DNA of 64,000 nt from Prevotellaceae bacterium MN60. Its GTDB lineage: Bacteria > Bacteroidota > Bacteroidia > Bacteroidales > Bacteroidaceae. Below are positions 9,030 through 17,042 of this stretch, in pieces. The notes under the pieces are model-generated. The model did not search any database. It was not told the DNA's origin and worked only from the letters and a program-made list of their open reading frames with translations. Numbering within the stretch: position 1 is the stretch's first letter; each line of letters begins with the position of its first letter. The translations under genes and the position numbers were made by a program. The stretch spans positions 54,328-118,327 of the forward strand of contig FZQZ01000008.1 of NCBI GenBank assembly GCA_900199555.1, given 5' to 3'.

Positions 9030-10385
9030 ATGAGTAACATCAAACTTGACATTACAAAAGCTGCTAGCTTCTTGGAAGCTGGCGCAGTAAAGGCTTTCGA
9101 GCCAAAGATAAAGGCTGCACAAGAGGCCTTGGAAAATGGTACATGTCCTGGTAACGATTTCTTGGGTTGGTTGCATCTGCCCAGTAGTATTACCCCTGCA
9201 TTCCTTGACGAGGTACAGGCTGTAGCCAATACCCTCCGCGAGAAGTGCGAAGTGGTAGTCGTTGCAGGTATCGGTGGATCTTATCTGGGTGCCCGTGCCG
9301 TTATCGAAGCTCTCGGCAACTCTTTTGCATGGCTTATTCAGGACAAGAAGAACCCCACTATCCTGTTTGCTGGTAATAACATCGGTGAGGACTACCTCGC
9401 AGAGATGACAGAATACCTGAAGGATAAGAAGTTTGGTGTTATCAATATCTCAAAGTCTGGTACAACTACTGAGACTGCGCTGACTTTCCGTCTGCTGAAG
9501 AAGCAGTGCGAAGCCCAGATGGGTAAGGAAGTTGCCAAGCAGGTAATTGTTGCTGTAACAGACGCTAAGCGCGGTGCTGCTCGCACCTGTGCAGACAAAG
9601 AGGGCTACAAGAGTTTCATCATCCCCGACAATGTTGGTGGTCGTTTCTCTGTACTCACTCCAGTAGGTTTGCTGCCTATCGCTTGTGCTGGTTTCGATAT
9701 CAAGGCTCTCGTTCTGGGTGCTCAGGATATGGAGAAGGCATGCGGCAAGGATGTTCCTTTCGAGGAGAACATCGCAGCACAATATGCAGCTGTTCGCAAT
9801 GGTCTGTATGGTGCAGGCAAGAAGATTGAGATTATGGTCAACTACCAGCCTAAGCTCCACTTCATCTCTGAATGGTGGAAGCAGCTCTATGGAGAGTCAG
9901 AAGGTAAGGACAACAAGGGTATCTTCCCTGCATCTTGCGACTTCACTACCGACCTGCACTCAATGGGTCAGTGGATTCAGGAAGGTGAGCGCACTATCTT
10001 CGAGACCGTTATCTCTGTAGAGAAGCCAAATCGTAAGCTGTTGTTCCCCAGTGACGAGGAGAATCTTGATGGTTTGAACTTCCTCGCCGGCAAGCGTGTG
10101 GACGAAGTGAATAAGATGGCAGAGTTGGGTACACGTCTGGCTCATGTTGACGGTGGTGTACCTAATATCCGTATCTCTGTTCCCGAATTGAACGAGTACT
10201 ACATTGGTCAGCTCATCTACTTCTTTGAGATTGGCTGTGGCATCAGCGGTAACGTATTGGGTGTAAATCCTTTCAACCAGCCTGGTGTAGAGGCCTACAA
10301 GAAGAATATGTTTGCACTGCTCGACAAGCCTGGCTATGAGGCTGACTCAAAAGCTATCAAGGAACGCCTGGCTCAGGAAAAATAA
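9030..10385 (+). CDS. pgi: Glucose-6-phosphate isomerase
   Basis: Interconverts glucose 6-phosphate and fructose 6-phosphate. The protein is of the short (about 450 residue) bacterial type. Visible motifs: [18 protein letters not shown], the sugar-phosphate loop [19 protein letters not shown], the PGI signature region [16 protein letters not shown], catalytic [14 protein letters not shown], and C-terminal [17 protein letters not shown] with the catalytic lysine region. Start ATG 9030, 17 bases after gpsA. It is followed by a 9-mer repeat array and a HAD phosphatase gene. Confidence 0.97.
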   Translation: MSNIKLDITKAASFLEAGAVKAFEPKIKAAQEALENGTCPGNDFLGWLHLPSSITPAFLDEVQAVANTLREKCEVVVVAGIGGSYLGARAVIEALGNSFAWLIQDKKNPTILFAGNNIGEDYLAEMTEYLKDKKFGVINISKSGTTTETALTFRLLKKQCEAQMGKEVAKQVIVAVTDAKRGAARTCADKEGYKSFIIPDNVGGRFSVLTPVGLLPIACAGFDIKALVLGAQDMEKACGKDVPFEENIAAQYAAVRNGLYGAGKKIEIMVNYQPKLHFISEWWKQLYGESEGKDNKGIFPASCDFTTDLHSMGQWIQEGERTIFETVISVEKPNRKLLFPSDEENLDGLNFLAGKRVDEVNKMAELGTRLAHVDGGVPNIRISVPELNEYYIGQLIYFFEIGCGISGNVLGVNPFNQPGVEAYKKNMFALLDKPGYEADSKAIKERLAQEK

Positions 10386-10386
10386 T

Positions 10387-10450
10387 CTAGATTATCTAGA
10401 ACTTCTAGATTGTCTAGAGCTTCTAGAGCCTCTAGATAGTCTAGAATAGT
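10387..10450. repeat. 9-mer array (CTAGANNNN)n between pgi and the HAD gene
   Basis: Seven 9-base units of the form CTAGA plus four variable bases fill most of the 74-base gap between two co-directional genes. Same family as the arrays in menF and the RNA methyltransferase gene, but here untranslated. Confidence 0.93.
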
Positions 10451-10459
10451 TCAATAAGC

Positions 10460-11191
10460 ATGAAGAAAGCAATCAAGCAATATTTAGAGGAGCACGGCTT
10501 TGGGCACTTCAGCCCGAAAGCCGTGCTTTTTGATATGGATGGAGTTATCTACGACTCTATGCCTAACCATGCAAAGTCATGGAATGAGGCCATGGAGAAC
10601 TATGGCTTAGTAATGCCACGCAGTAAAGCATACGAATACGAAGGAATGCGTGGTGTAGAGACGGTCAAGTTGCTAACCAAACAGCAATGGGGACGCGACA
10701 TCAGCGATGATGAAGCGAAGGAGATGTACACTCACAAGTCGCAGTTGTTTGCCGAACATTGTCAGAAGACGCCAGCAACCATCATGCCTGGCATCAAAAC
10801 GCTGATGCAACAAATCAAAGCACAAGGAAAGAAGATTTGTGTGGTAACAGGTAGCGGTCAGCATACTCTTCTAGACAAACTGCAGAACGACTTCGATGGT
10901 CTGCTCAGTCAAGAGCTGATGGTAACAGCCTTTGACGTGAAGCATGGCAAGCCCAATCCCGAACCATATATAATAGGTATGCAGAAATGTGGTGTTAAAC
11001 CTTGGGAGACTATTGTTGTGGAGAATGCTCCCTTAGGCGTACGTGCTGCACATGCAGCACGGTGCTTTACCATAGCCGTTAATACAGGTCCCCTACCCGA
11101 CGACATGCTGCTTCGGGAAGGTGCCAACCTTGTCTATCCCAAAATGGAGAAACTTAGTGATGATTGGAAGGAACTGATGAGCGAGGTATAA
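10460..11191 (+). CDS. HAD-superfamily hydrolase, beta-phosphoglucomutase-like
   Basis: 243 residues with the HAD core: motif I FDMDGVIYDS (nucleophile Asp and general acid Asp), an alpha-helical cap after it, motif II VVTGSGQ, a lysine in VKHGKPNPEPY (motif III) and motif IV region VVENAPLGVRAAHAA. This is the pattern of beta-phosphoglucomutases and small sugar-phosphate phosphatases; the neighbourhood with pgi suggests a sugar-phosphate substrate. It starts 74 bases after pgi, the gap being a 9-mer repeat. A phosphatase and a mutase cannot be separated by eye. Confidence 0.85.
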   Translation: MKKAIKQYLEEHGFGHFSPKAVLFDMDGVIYDSMPNHAKSWNEAMENYGLVMPRSKAYEYEGMRGVETVKLLTKQQWGRDISDDEAKEMYTHKSQLFAEHCQKTPATIMPGIKTLMQQIKAQGKKICVVTGSGQHTLLDKLQNDFDGLLSQELMVTAFDVKHGKPNPEPYIIGMQKCGVKPWETIVVENAPLGVRAAHAARCFTIAVNTGPLPDDMLLREGANLVYPKMEKLSDDWKELMSEV

Positions 11192-11193
11192 AT

Positions 11194-11751
11194 TTATACC
11201 TCGTCTTCGTCTGTTTCCACTGCATTGGTATCCATCTGCGTGTCACGAGCAATGGTCAGCACACCCATTCTAGACAAACGGATGATCAGAGGAATATATT
11301 CATCGCTTTGTGGATGGCCCACACTGGCAGCAAATACGAGCCAGTCGCCATCAGTCTTATCAAAGACTAAGCCTTCAAACACACCCGTTTTATTGAAATC
11401 ATTGTCAAGATACTGTGTCAATGCATTCTTTGTAAATGTACGGCTATAGAAAACAGAACCATCCTGACGTGAAACTGTCAATTTGAAGACATTATCAATA
11501 TACTTCTGACCTGTCTCATCCTTAATGATGGGCAAAGAGTCACTTGGCTGACGACTGATAGACACACGATAGGTTTTACCAATCCATTCCACCTGCTTCT
11601 CGTCATCATAAGACTGCATACGAATAGGCTTCTGAGGTTGTACCTTGACAATACGTGGCGCAATAATATCGTCACTCTTTTTCTTTCCACCACAAGCCGT
11701 CAGACCTATAGTCAAACCAGCCAAGATTACAACAGATAGTACTTTTTTCAT
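11194..11751 (-). CDS. Small lipoprotein, DUF4738-like
   Basis: The start at MKKVLSVVILAG gives a lipoprotein signal with lipobox LTAC about 19 residues in, followed by GGKKKSDD. The mature part of about 165 residues is soluble and beta-rich, ending in an acidic tail TDEDEV. I recognise it only as resembling Bacteroidetes lipoproteins of the DUF4738 type; the function is unknown. A longer frame back to 11796 is ruled out because the promoter -7 box (11777-11784) lies inside it. ATGs at 11757 and 11760 are equally possible starts. It converges with the HAD gene, with 2 bases between stops. Confidence 0.75.
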   Translation of the reverse strand: MKKVLSVVILAGLTIGLTACGGKKKSDDIIAPRIVKVQPQKPIRMQSYDDEKQVEWIGKTYRVSISRQPSDSLPIIKDETGQKYIDNVFKLTVSRQDGSVFYSRTFTKNALTQYLDNDFNKTGVFEGLVFDKTDGDWLVFAASVGHPQSDEYIPLIIRLSRMGVLTIARDTQMDTNAVETDEDEV

Positions 11752-11776
11752 AATCATCATGATTCTATTGACGTTG

Positions 11777-11807
11777 CAAAAGTACAAAAAAAACACGAAA
11801 CGAGCAA
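11777..11807 (-). promoter_or_regulatory. Promoter of the lipoprotein gene
   Basis: On minus: TTG (11805-11807), 20 bases, TACTTTTG (11777-11784). Predicted transcription start is near 11771, a 10-20 base leader. Confidence 0.65.
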
Positions 11808-11825
11808 GGAATATAAACTAAAAAT

Positions 11826-11853
11826 AGATGCTCCACTCATCAGTGAAGCATCT
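11826..11853. other. Inverted repeat in gap before trmO
   Basis: A 12-base stem with one mismatch (AGATGCTCCACT / AGTGAAGCATCT) around a CATC loop. There is no T-run beside it, so it is not a clear terminator. Confidence 0.5.
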
Positions 11854-11969
11854 GTTATCCCGAGTCTTTTTACGGTAAGTCACATACCCATTCAGATAGG
11901 CACGCTTGCCTTTTTAAAACACTATGTTAACCTAAATCACTATAATGTATCGAAACTAATTATTAATCC

Positions 11970-12007
11970 GCTTTTGTTGTCAAAACTAATAGTTTGACGA
12001 CAAAAGC
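11970..12007. other. Inverted repeat with GTTTGACGACA core
   Basis: GCTTTTGTTGTCAAA pairs with TTTGACGACAAAAGC around CTAATAG, with one mismatch. The half-site GTTTGACGACA recurs three times in the 14.35-14.42 kb repeat zone. The rest of 11797-12040 shows nothing else I can name. The site lies just past the trmO stop and could act as its transcript end. Confidence 0.5.
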
Positions 12008-12040
12008 TCATAAAAGTTTAATAGATTTATTATTTTAACT

Positions 12041-12709
12041 TTATTTTTCTATTAAACTATCAACATAAAGGCATCCATCGGATACATGAAAGCGAACATC
12101 ATAACCCATAAAAGGCATGCCATATTGACGATTGGCATCCGACTGATAGTGAGGACGAGGGTCAAGAGACAACACTTCTTTCAGTACTTTCACATCCTTA
12201 TCAAGAAGAACGCGACACACCTCTTCTGGTATTGATACTTGCAGACGTTGCCACTTACGTTTATCAGTAAAACCACCACGAGCATCTGGATGACTGTCTA
12301 CATAAGGCAGATAAGGTTTGATATCATAGATAGGTGTTCCATCCATCAAATCAGCGCCTAACACTTCAATGGTCAGATGCTCTAAGTCTATTGAACTGAT
12401 ACGAACAGACGATAGCCCTAAGTTATTGGGGCGAAAAGGAGAGCGTGATGCCCATACACCAACTCGTTCATTACCGCCCAACAATGGTGGACGAACTGTT
12501 GGATGCTTCTCTGCATCTACGTGCTCGGAGAATCCCCATATCAACCACAAATAGTCAAAATCCTCCAGTCCTTGCAAGGCATCGGCATTTCTATATGCCG
12601 GAAGGAAATGGATTTCTCCACGCAATTCACTAACAATCCCACTCTGTCGTGGAAGGCCGAATTTTGACGTAAAGGGCGAATGAAATATAGCAATCGGTTC
12701 GATATTCAT
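12041..12709 (-). CDS. trmO: tRNA (N6-threonylcarbamoyladenosine-37 N6)-methyltransferase TrmO
   Basis: A TsaA/TrmO family protein of 222 residues: N-terminal beta-barrel with HSPF near residue 10, then the family signature GVWASRSPFRPNNLGLSSVR and LMDGTPIYDIKPYLPYVDS, with a C-terminal HxxDPRPxY-like region (LDPRPHY). It methylates t6A37 in some tRNAs using SAM, fine-tuning decoding. Stand-alone gene with its own promoter. ATG 12709 is the only reasonable start. Confidence 0.9.
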   Translation of the reverse strand: MNIEPIAIFHSPFTSKFGLPRQSGIVSELRGEIHFLPAYRNADALQGLEDFDYLWLIWGFSEHVDAEKHPTVRPPLLGGNERVGVWASRSPFRPNNLGLSSVRISSIDLEHLTIEVLGADLMDGTPIYDIKPYLPYVDSHPDARGGFTDKRKWQRLQVSIPEEVCRVLLDKDVKVLKEVLSLDPRPHYQSDANRQYGMPFMGYDVRFHVSDGCLYVDSLIEK

Positions 12710-12713
12710 GGTG

Positions 12714-12745
12714 CGAAGTTACGAAAAAAATAATGCAAAGCCAAA
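12714..12745 (-). promoter_or_regulatory. Promoter of trmO
   Basis: On minus: TTTG (12742-12745), 19 bases, TAACTTCG (12714-12721), one change from TAnnTTTG. It implies a very short or absent leader before ATG 12709. Confidence 0.5.
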
Positions 12746-12764
12746 CAAAATAAAAAATAATTTG

Positions 12765-12772
12765 TATATTTG
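12765..12772 (+). promoter_or_regulatory. -7 box of the exporter gene
   Basis: TATATTTG 22 bases before ATG 12794. No good -33 TTTG at the usual distance, so weak support. Confidence 0.45.
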
Positions 12773-12793
12773 CAGGCGTTATAGCAAAGGAAT

Positions 12794-13876
12794 ATGGAAC
12801 AGAAAAAGATTACATTTGACAGTTTTATCCGCGGCATCATGGGCGTCATTATCGTGGTAGGTATCGTCATGTTGCTGAAACGTCTTAGTAGTGTGCTGCT
12901 ACCCTTCTTCTTGGCGTGGCTTATCTCTTACCTACTCTTCCCGCTGGTAAAGTTTTTCCAATACCGTTGCCACCTGAGATTTCGCATAGTAGGAATTCTA
13001 TGCGCCATACTTACGGTCACCACGATATTAGCAGGACTCGTATTGTTGATGATACCCCCTATTCTCGAAGAGAGTGCACGCGTGAAAGACTTGCTGGTAG
13101 CCTATATCTCGCAAGATACCTTTATGAGCAACATTCCCAATATGATAGAGGAGTTCATCCATAACAACGTCAACAGCGACGACATTAAGTCTGTCATCAC
13201 GCAAGAAGGATTTATCGACACCATCAAGCAGACCATTCCGAAGTTATGGAGTGTCATAGCCCAGTCTATCAATATCCTGTCGAGTTTCTTCACCTTGACG
13301 ATGGTACTGCTCTATACCTTATTTATATTATTAGACTATGAGCAGTTCTCCAAAGGATGGGTACAGATGTTCCCCATGCGCTATCGTGCGTTAGCCACAC
13401 AGGTGGTTAGCGACATCGAACAAGGTATGAACAAATACTTTCGTGGACAAGGCTGTGTAGCTTTCTGCGTAGGCGTACTTTTCAGCATCGGTTTCTTGAT
13501 TATCGACTTCCCCATGGCTATTGGCTTAGGAATGTTTATCGGTCTGCTGAATATGGTGCCCTACCTACAGCTCATAGGATTAGTACCCACCGTATTGTTA
13601 GCAGTAATTAAGGCTGCTGATACTGGTCAGAACTTCTGGATTATCTTGTTGGGCGCTCTCATCGTCTTCGCTGTAGTGCAGATTATACAGGACACCATCC
13701 TTACTCCAAAGATTATGGGAAAGGTGATGGGACTCAACTCCGCTATCATTCTGTTGTCATTATCTATCTGGGGTGCATTATTAGGCATTCTGGGAATGAT
13801 TATCGCACTTCCACTGACAACACTACTTATCACCTATTACCAGAAATACGTGATTAACAAGAGTGCCACATCGTAA
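12794..13876 (+). CDS. AI-2E/PerM family transporter
   Basis: A 360-residue polytopic inner-membrane protein with about eight hydrophobic segments and a family layout: N-terminal pair of helices, a soluble segment about residues 90-150, then helices including GQGCVAFCVGVLFSIGFLII, and the conserved GLLNMVPYLQLIGLVPT and DTILTPKIMGKVMGLNSA motifs. Members export small molecules (the AI-2 exporter TqsA) or act as Na+/H+ antiporters; the substrate is unknown. Start ATG 12794. Confidence 0.87.
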   Translation: MEQKKITFDSFIRGIMGVIIVVGIVMLLKRLSSVLLPFFLAWLISYLLFPLVKFFQYRCHLRFRIVGILCAILTVTTILAGLVLLMIPPILEESARVKDLLVAYISQDTFMSNIPNMIEEFIHNNVNSDDIKSVITQEGFIDTIKQTIPKLWSVIAQSINILSSFFTLTMVLLYTLFILLDYEQFSKGWVQMFPMRYRALATQVVSDIEQGMNKYFRGQGCVAFCVGVLFSIGFLIIDFPMAIGLGMFIGLLNMVPYLQLIGLVPTVLLAVIKAADTGQNFWIILLGALIVFAVVQIIQDTILTPKIMGKVMGLNSAIILLSLSIWGALLGILGMIIALPLTTLLITYYQKYVINKSATS

Positions 13877-13884
13877 GAAGCAAT

Positions 13885-14425
13885 TATTCATAAAAACATC
13901 TAACCTTCTAACCCAATAGGGCTGAAACACCGATGCACAAAGGGTTTGAGCCGGGTTAGATGATGCTGAACATCTAACCTACATCTAACCTAACTTCTAA
14001 AAAAGGTTAGTAGTGGGTTAGATGTTTTCAAACATCTAACCCTCCTGAAACTCAATACAGATAGGCATTTGAAGGGTGTTGAGTTAGAAGGTTAGATGTT
14101 TTTGCTAATAAACTCTTTATCTTAGAATATGGCTGAGTAATACAGCTAACTCAGCTCCGAATACAGCTGATTCAGCGCTGAATACAGCTATCTTGAGGTG
14201 CGAGAGTAACTGATTTGGCGCTGAGTATAGCTAACCCGGAGTTGAGTGTAGCCCCCTCCTAGCCTTCCCCCCCCTAGTGGGAGGGATTAAGTTAAGTAGC
14301 CAACATCCGAAGAGTAATATGCGTAAATACTCCTTGAATTATGCGTAAATTCAAAGAGTTTGACGACATAATTCAAGCCGAATTATGCCGTCAAACCTCA
14401 TGTATAATGTCGTCAAACTATTCGT
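13885..14425. repeat. Gene-free repeat zone between the exporter and C10 protease genes
   Basis: About 550 bases without a gene. In order: repeated direct and inverted CATCTAACC / GGTTAGATG motifs at least eight times (13895-14105); repeats of AATACAGCTxxxTCAGC type (14135-14250); one palindromic CCTCC...GGGAGG element (14250-14286); two copies of a TATGCGTAAATxCTCCTTGAA-type unit (14319-14352) also found at 63818-63878; and three GTTTGACGACA half-sites in both orientations (14348-14420). Nothing codes for protein. Confidence 0.85.
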
Positions 14426-14433
14426 ATTGACTT

Positions 14434-16959
14434 TTACTTTCTAACAAACTTCTTTCCGTTACGGATGTAGAGTCCCTTGTTCATTGCTGCCTCTGACACA
14501 CGACGACCAGAGAGGTCGAAGATGACATCAGACTTCGTCTTTGCATCAACATTTACAGAAACAATACCTGTTGTAGAAGGAGTAACTGTCAGCGTACCAG
14601 CTACGAATGTCAGCTTATAGCTCTCAGCAGTAGCAGTAACGGTGATAGGATACTCACCCTCTGGAGAGTTCTCGTCAGCCTCGCAAGTGAATACAGGCTC
14701 TTCAAGCCATACAGGAACAATCTCATCGTTAACGAGACCATCGAATACCAGGCTAAACTCTGGATTAGGCTGTCCTGCCTCACGAGTAGCATTCTCTACG
14801 GTTGCAGTAGCATTTACTTTCTGGATAACAATATATCCATCAAACAGCTCTACATTCTCATCAGTGATTGTACCTAGGCTAATTGTTACAGGATACTTAC
14901 CTGCAGGAGTGGTACGAGTAGCCTCACAACTCAAAACAGGTTCACCTGTAATGGGGTCACCAGAAACGACATAGACAAACTTAGGATTGTCCTCGCCATA
15001 CTTACGGATAGTATTACGAACCTTCACACTAGAACCATATTCTACAATATTGTCATAATTTGAGCCCTTAAAGTCACCCCATTGAGCCTTCTGTGCATAT
15101 TTGGTCTTTGAACCTGCAGGCACATAGAGCTGGCAAGAGGTTAATGATATACCAGTGAATACATCTGCACCAAGCAACTCAGGAACTTCTTTGCTAACGA
15201 CACGAATCTCTTGCAGACCACTGCAATTACGCAAAGCCTCTGTACCCAAAGTTTTCAAGCTAGCAGGCAAAACAACTTTCGACAGGCGAGCACAACCAGC
15301 CAAAGCATAGTTATGAAGAGATTTTGTTCCCTTGGCGATATCAAATGATCCACTTACGCTTGGCAATACGGCAATAATCTCATCCTGAGCATTATTCCAT
15401 ACGATAGCATCTACAATCTTAAAGTCGGCATCAGCAGCAGGAGTTCCTACCTCAACATCAGTCAACTGCAGGCAGAGTGCCAATGCGCCCTCACCCCAAA
15501 TCTTCAGACCTTTAGGCAGTTTGATACTCTTCAAATACTTACAACCATAGAAGGCTCTCTCGGCCAATACATTGTCTTCAGTTGTCAGTTGCTTATTACC
15601 ATCAATGAGATAAGCCTTACCACCACTAACGATGTTAGCCTCTGAAAGGTCGAGATGCTGCAGACGACCATCAGTCTTTTCACCGTTTTCATCAATACCA
15701 GCCAAACGACGAATCTGACGCAAGTCGGTAGAGTTGATGTCACCCTTAATCTTCAGTGTACCAACAGTACCAATCATATCGTCGCCAAGCTTACTGTTCA
15801 GTGTGCCAGCCTTTGTCAGTTCGACACTCTCTTCCGTCAAGTTGCGGGGAGCACCTTTCACTCCGATAATCATATCTTGTCCCATATCGAAATGATAGTA
15901 GCCTGGATTCAACAGAGCGATATCATAGTAACCATCATCGTCACCACTCCATCCCCAGTTGACATATACCTTACCATCTTCGCGATAGCCATGCAGAACG
16001 AAAGCGTGACCACCACTGCTATAGCTGGCTCCACCATAATATACAGGACCATCTTCGCTCAATGAACGATAGACGATATCCATCCATGCAGACTCACTAT
16101 AATCATCGCGCTCTAAGCACTCTGCCTCTGCAATTCCAAAATAGGTACGCAAACCAGCAGCAGCTTCCTGTGAATAGGCACCAGAGCCATTCTCGATACT
16201 ATTTGAACCACCATACTCCATATCAGCTGCAACACCACAGTCACGCATTAGTGTAGCAACTGCATTCACCTGAGCTTCGTTATAGTTACCATAGGTGTAT
16301 TCGTCCAACATATTGTCCCAATCATAGACGTGCTCACCAAAGTTTGCTGTAATAGCAGTACCAGAACTACTACCCTGTGGATAATAAATAGTACGCGTAC
16401 CGATTCCACATTCAGGCACTTGGAAATAGTTCAGCACCTGAGCCATTGCAGTAGCTACACAACCTGTAATGCATCGACCGCCATAGATAGACTGTGGCAA
16501 TAAGTCGTTATATGGTTCATCCTGATCCCACTTAGTCGTCATCAGAGGTCCTACAGATGTAGGATACTTGGTAGGATCTGGTTTCGTTGTATTCATCTTT
16601 ACTTGATGCTGTACAGCATAAGATGCCACCTGATTCATTGCAGTCAACCACCATTGGAAGTTGGTATTCTGACCATCAGAATAGTTTGAGGTTGACACGC
16701 CCAGCACCTCAGGCAGCAGGTCGTCGGCAGCAATAACGGCAAAGCCGCCTTGCTCATTACCGATAATCTCATAGCTATCGGTAGTCTTCAAGACCTTCAG
16801 CTCGCTGGCTTTTCTTGGAGCCATCTTCTTTCCTGAACGTTGTTTGTTGATGGCTTGTGCAGCAGCGTTTTTCATCTGTTCCTTACTACGTGGTGCCGCT
16901 ACCACGCTCAAGGTTATCAGGCAGCATGCTGCCAGAAGAATGATTCGATTGCTTTTCAT
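14434..16959 (-). CDS. Secreted C10 (streptopain-like) cysteine protease with LRR and MBG domains
   Basis: The start is placed at MKSNRIILLAACC (ATG 16959), which gives a signal peptide; 841 residues. The region about 25-130 resembles the streptopain inhibitory propeptide. The catalytic domain follows, with Cys in TGCVATAMAQVLNYF (about residue 167) and His in GGHAFVLHGY (about 318), then VNWGWSGDDDGYY. Residues about 420-640 are BspA-type leucine-rich repeats (AFYGCKYLKSIKLPKGL). Residues about 650-770 hold two MBG-like beta domains. The end, FDLSGRRVSEAAMNKGLYIR, is a type-IX-secretion-like sorting tail. Such proteases cleave host or dietary protein at the cell surface. It lies 83 bases behind the adhesin-like gene on the same strand, with a hairpin between. 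Confidence 0.9.
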   Translation of the reverse strand: MKSNRIILLAACCLITLSVVAAPRSKEQMKNAAAQAINKQRSGKKMAPRKASELKVLKTTDSYEIIGNEQGGFAVIAADDLLPEVLGVSTSNYSDGQNTNFQWWLTAMNQVASYAVQHQVKMNTTKPDPTKYPTSVGPLMTTKWDQDEPYNDLLPQSIYGGRCITGCVATAMAQVLNYFQVPECGIGTRTIYYPQGSSSGTAITANFGEHVYDWDNMLDEYTYGNYNEAQVNAVATLMRDCGVAADMEYGGSNSIENGSGAYSQEAAAGLRTYFGIAEAECLERDDYSESAWMDIVYRSLSEDGPVYYGGASYSSGGHAFVLHGYREDGKVYVNWGWSGDDDGYYDIALLNPGYYHFDMGQDMIIGVKGAPRNLTEESVELTKAGTLNSKLGDDMIGTVGTLKIKGDINSTDLRQIRRLAGIDENGEKTDGRLQHLDLSEANIVSGGKAYLIDGNKQLTTEDNVLAERAFYGCKYLKSIKLPKGLKIWGEGALALCLQLTDVEVGTPAADADFKIVDAIVWNNAQDEIIAVLPSVSGSFDIAKGTKSLHNYALAGCARLSKVVLPASLKTLGTEALRNCSGLQEIRVVSKEVPELLGADVFTGISLTSCQLYVPAGSKTKYAQKAQWGDFKGSNYDNIVEYGSSVKVRNTIRKYGEDNPKFVYVVSGDPITGEPVLSCEATRTTPAGKYPVTISLGTITDENVELFDGYIVIQKVNATATVENATREAGQPNPEFSLVFDGLVNDEIVPVWLEEPVFTCEADENSPEGEYPITVTATAESYKLTFVAGTLTVTPSTTGIVSVNVDAKTKSDVIFDLSGRRVSEAAMNKGLYIRNGKKFVRK

Positions 16960-16969
16960 CGTCTTATTT

Positions 16970-17013
16970 TTAAAGAAAGGGAGGAGCAAGACTCCTTGAG
17001 CAATGCTCCTCCC
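16970..17013 (-). terminator. Hairpin between adhesin A and the C10 protease gene
   Basis: A 10-base perfect stem GGGAGGAGCA/TGCTCCTCCC with a 15-base loop, followed on minus by TTTCTTTAAAAAT. It looks like an intrinsic terminator for the gene ending at 17043, yet lies only about 20 bases before the protease ATG with no separate promoter visible, so it may be a partial terminator within an operon. Confidence 0.7.
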
Positions 17014-17042
17014 TTAGATTTGTTTATTAGATTGAGATGTGA

